A stretch of 5,876 bases of DNA, taken from assembly GCA_937121005.1 (NCBI GenBank), contig CAKZKB010000593.1, forward strand, positions 1-5,876. The letters are read 5' to 3'. The notes beneath the pieces were generated by a model. That model worked only from the letters and a program-made list of their open reading frames with translations, was not told the DNA's origin and did not search any database. The number at the start of each line of letters is the position of its first letter. Positions within the stretch are counted from its first letter, which is position 1. The stretch is from an uncultured cyanobacterium (GTDB taxonomy: Bacteria > Cyanobacteriota > Cyanobacteriia > Cyanobacteriales > Geitlerinemataceae). Positions 5,687-5,876 of this stretch are shown one piece after another. Both the position numbers and the translations under genes were made by a program.

Positions 5687-5876
5687 CGTTACGGGGGGAT
5701 TTTCCGAGATCTATATGATGCCACCAATCGCGATCGCCGATCTGATAAATTTCGACAACGACCCGATCGCGGTTGGAAAAGGTGGCGATCGCGTCGTAGT
5801 GTTGTCGCCAATAGTCTCGCGATTTGTTCAGAATTACGTCTTCAAACTTCTGCGGACTGCGAATGTAGATGACAAA
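5643..5876 (-). CDS. C-terminal end of an unidentified protein, 5' part outside the window
   Basis: The minus strand is open from the window edge for 77 codons to a TAA at 5643-5645. Two HIP1 octamers fall within it and its codon use looks like that of the neighbours, which supports a real gene. The visible end contains FVIYIRSPQKFED, DYWRQHYDAIATFSNRDR and VVVEIYQIGDRDWWHH, then a short tail ending ILIYLSKS. It has no membrane segment and is rich in charged and aromatic residues. Given the neighbours it could be the soluble end of another GT39-type transferase, but I do not recognise it and that is inference only. The last ten codons lie within a duplicated segment, so the present C-terminus may be altered relative to relatives. 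Confidence 0.7.
   Translation of the reverse strand, partial: FVIYIRSPQKFEDVILNKSRDYWRQHYDAIATFSNRDRVVVEIYQIGDRDWWHHIDLGKSPRNALTENPILIYLSKS

Overview
The window looks like chromosomal DNA from a cyanobacterium, probably a filamentous one. The main clue is the octamer GCGATCGC (HIP1), which I counted about twenty times in 5.9 kb, almost all of it inside coding sequence. Several short palindromic intergenic repeats also resemble dispersed repeats I associate with filamentous cyanobacteria. Every gene I can support lies on the minus strand, so the reading order runs from high to low coordinates.

Layout from the upstream end: (1) 5876-5643 holds the last 77 codons of an unidentified protein. (2) 5642-5379 is an intergenic stretch made largely of small repeats: a 46-bp tandem duplication that overlaps the end of gene 1, a GTTGGGTT hairpin and a GTAGGGG-type palindrome. 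(3) 5378-3327 is a 683-residue membrane glycosyltransferase of the GT39 (PMT/ArnT-like) type with an added C-terminal soluble domain. (4) 3326-3116 is a second repeat-rich gap. (5) 3115-2439 is a two-gene toxin-antitoxin cassette: an AbrB/MazE-like antitoxin overlapping by ATGA with a PIN-domain toxin. (6) 2359-827 is a second GT39-like protein of 510 residues. (7) 818-1 is a third GT39-like gene, cut by the window edge, starting 8 bp after gene 6 stops.

Genes 3, 6 and 7 are integral membrane proteins with an Asp-Glu pair in the first extracytoplasmic loop, as expected of enzymes that move a sugar from a polyprenyl-phosphate carrier to an acceptor outside the cytoplasmic membrane. They belong to at least two sequence subtypes, so this is a local collection of lipid-linked-sugar transferases, perhaps for envelope polysaccharide, glycolipid or glycoprotein. 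Sugar and acceptor cannot be told from the sequence. The toxin-antitoxin pair sits between them without an obvious functional link, next to repeat-rich DNA.

I see no RNA gene, CRISPR array, insertion sequence or phage gene, and no convincing new multi-gene system. The points most worth a second look are the tandem duplication of a gene's 3' end, the two related palindromes bracketing the large GT39 gene, and the toxin start, where a HIP1 octamer occupies the Shine-Dalgarno position.
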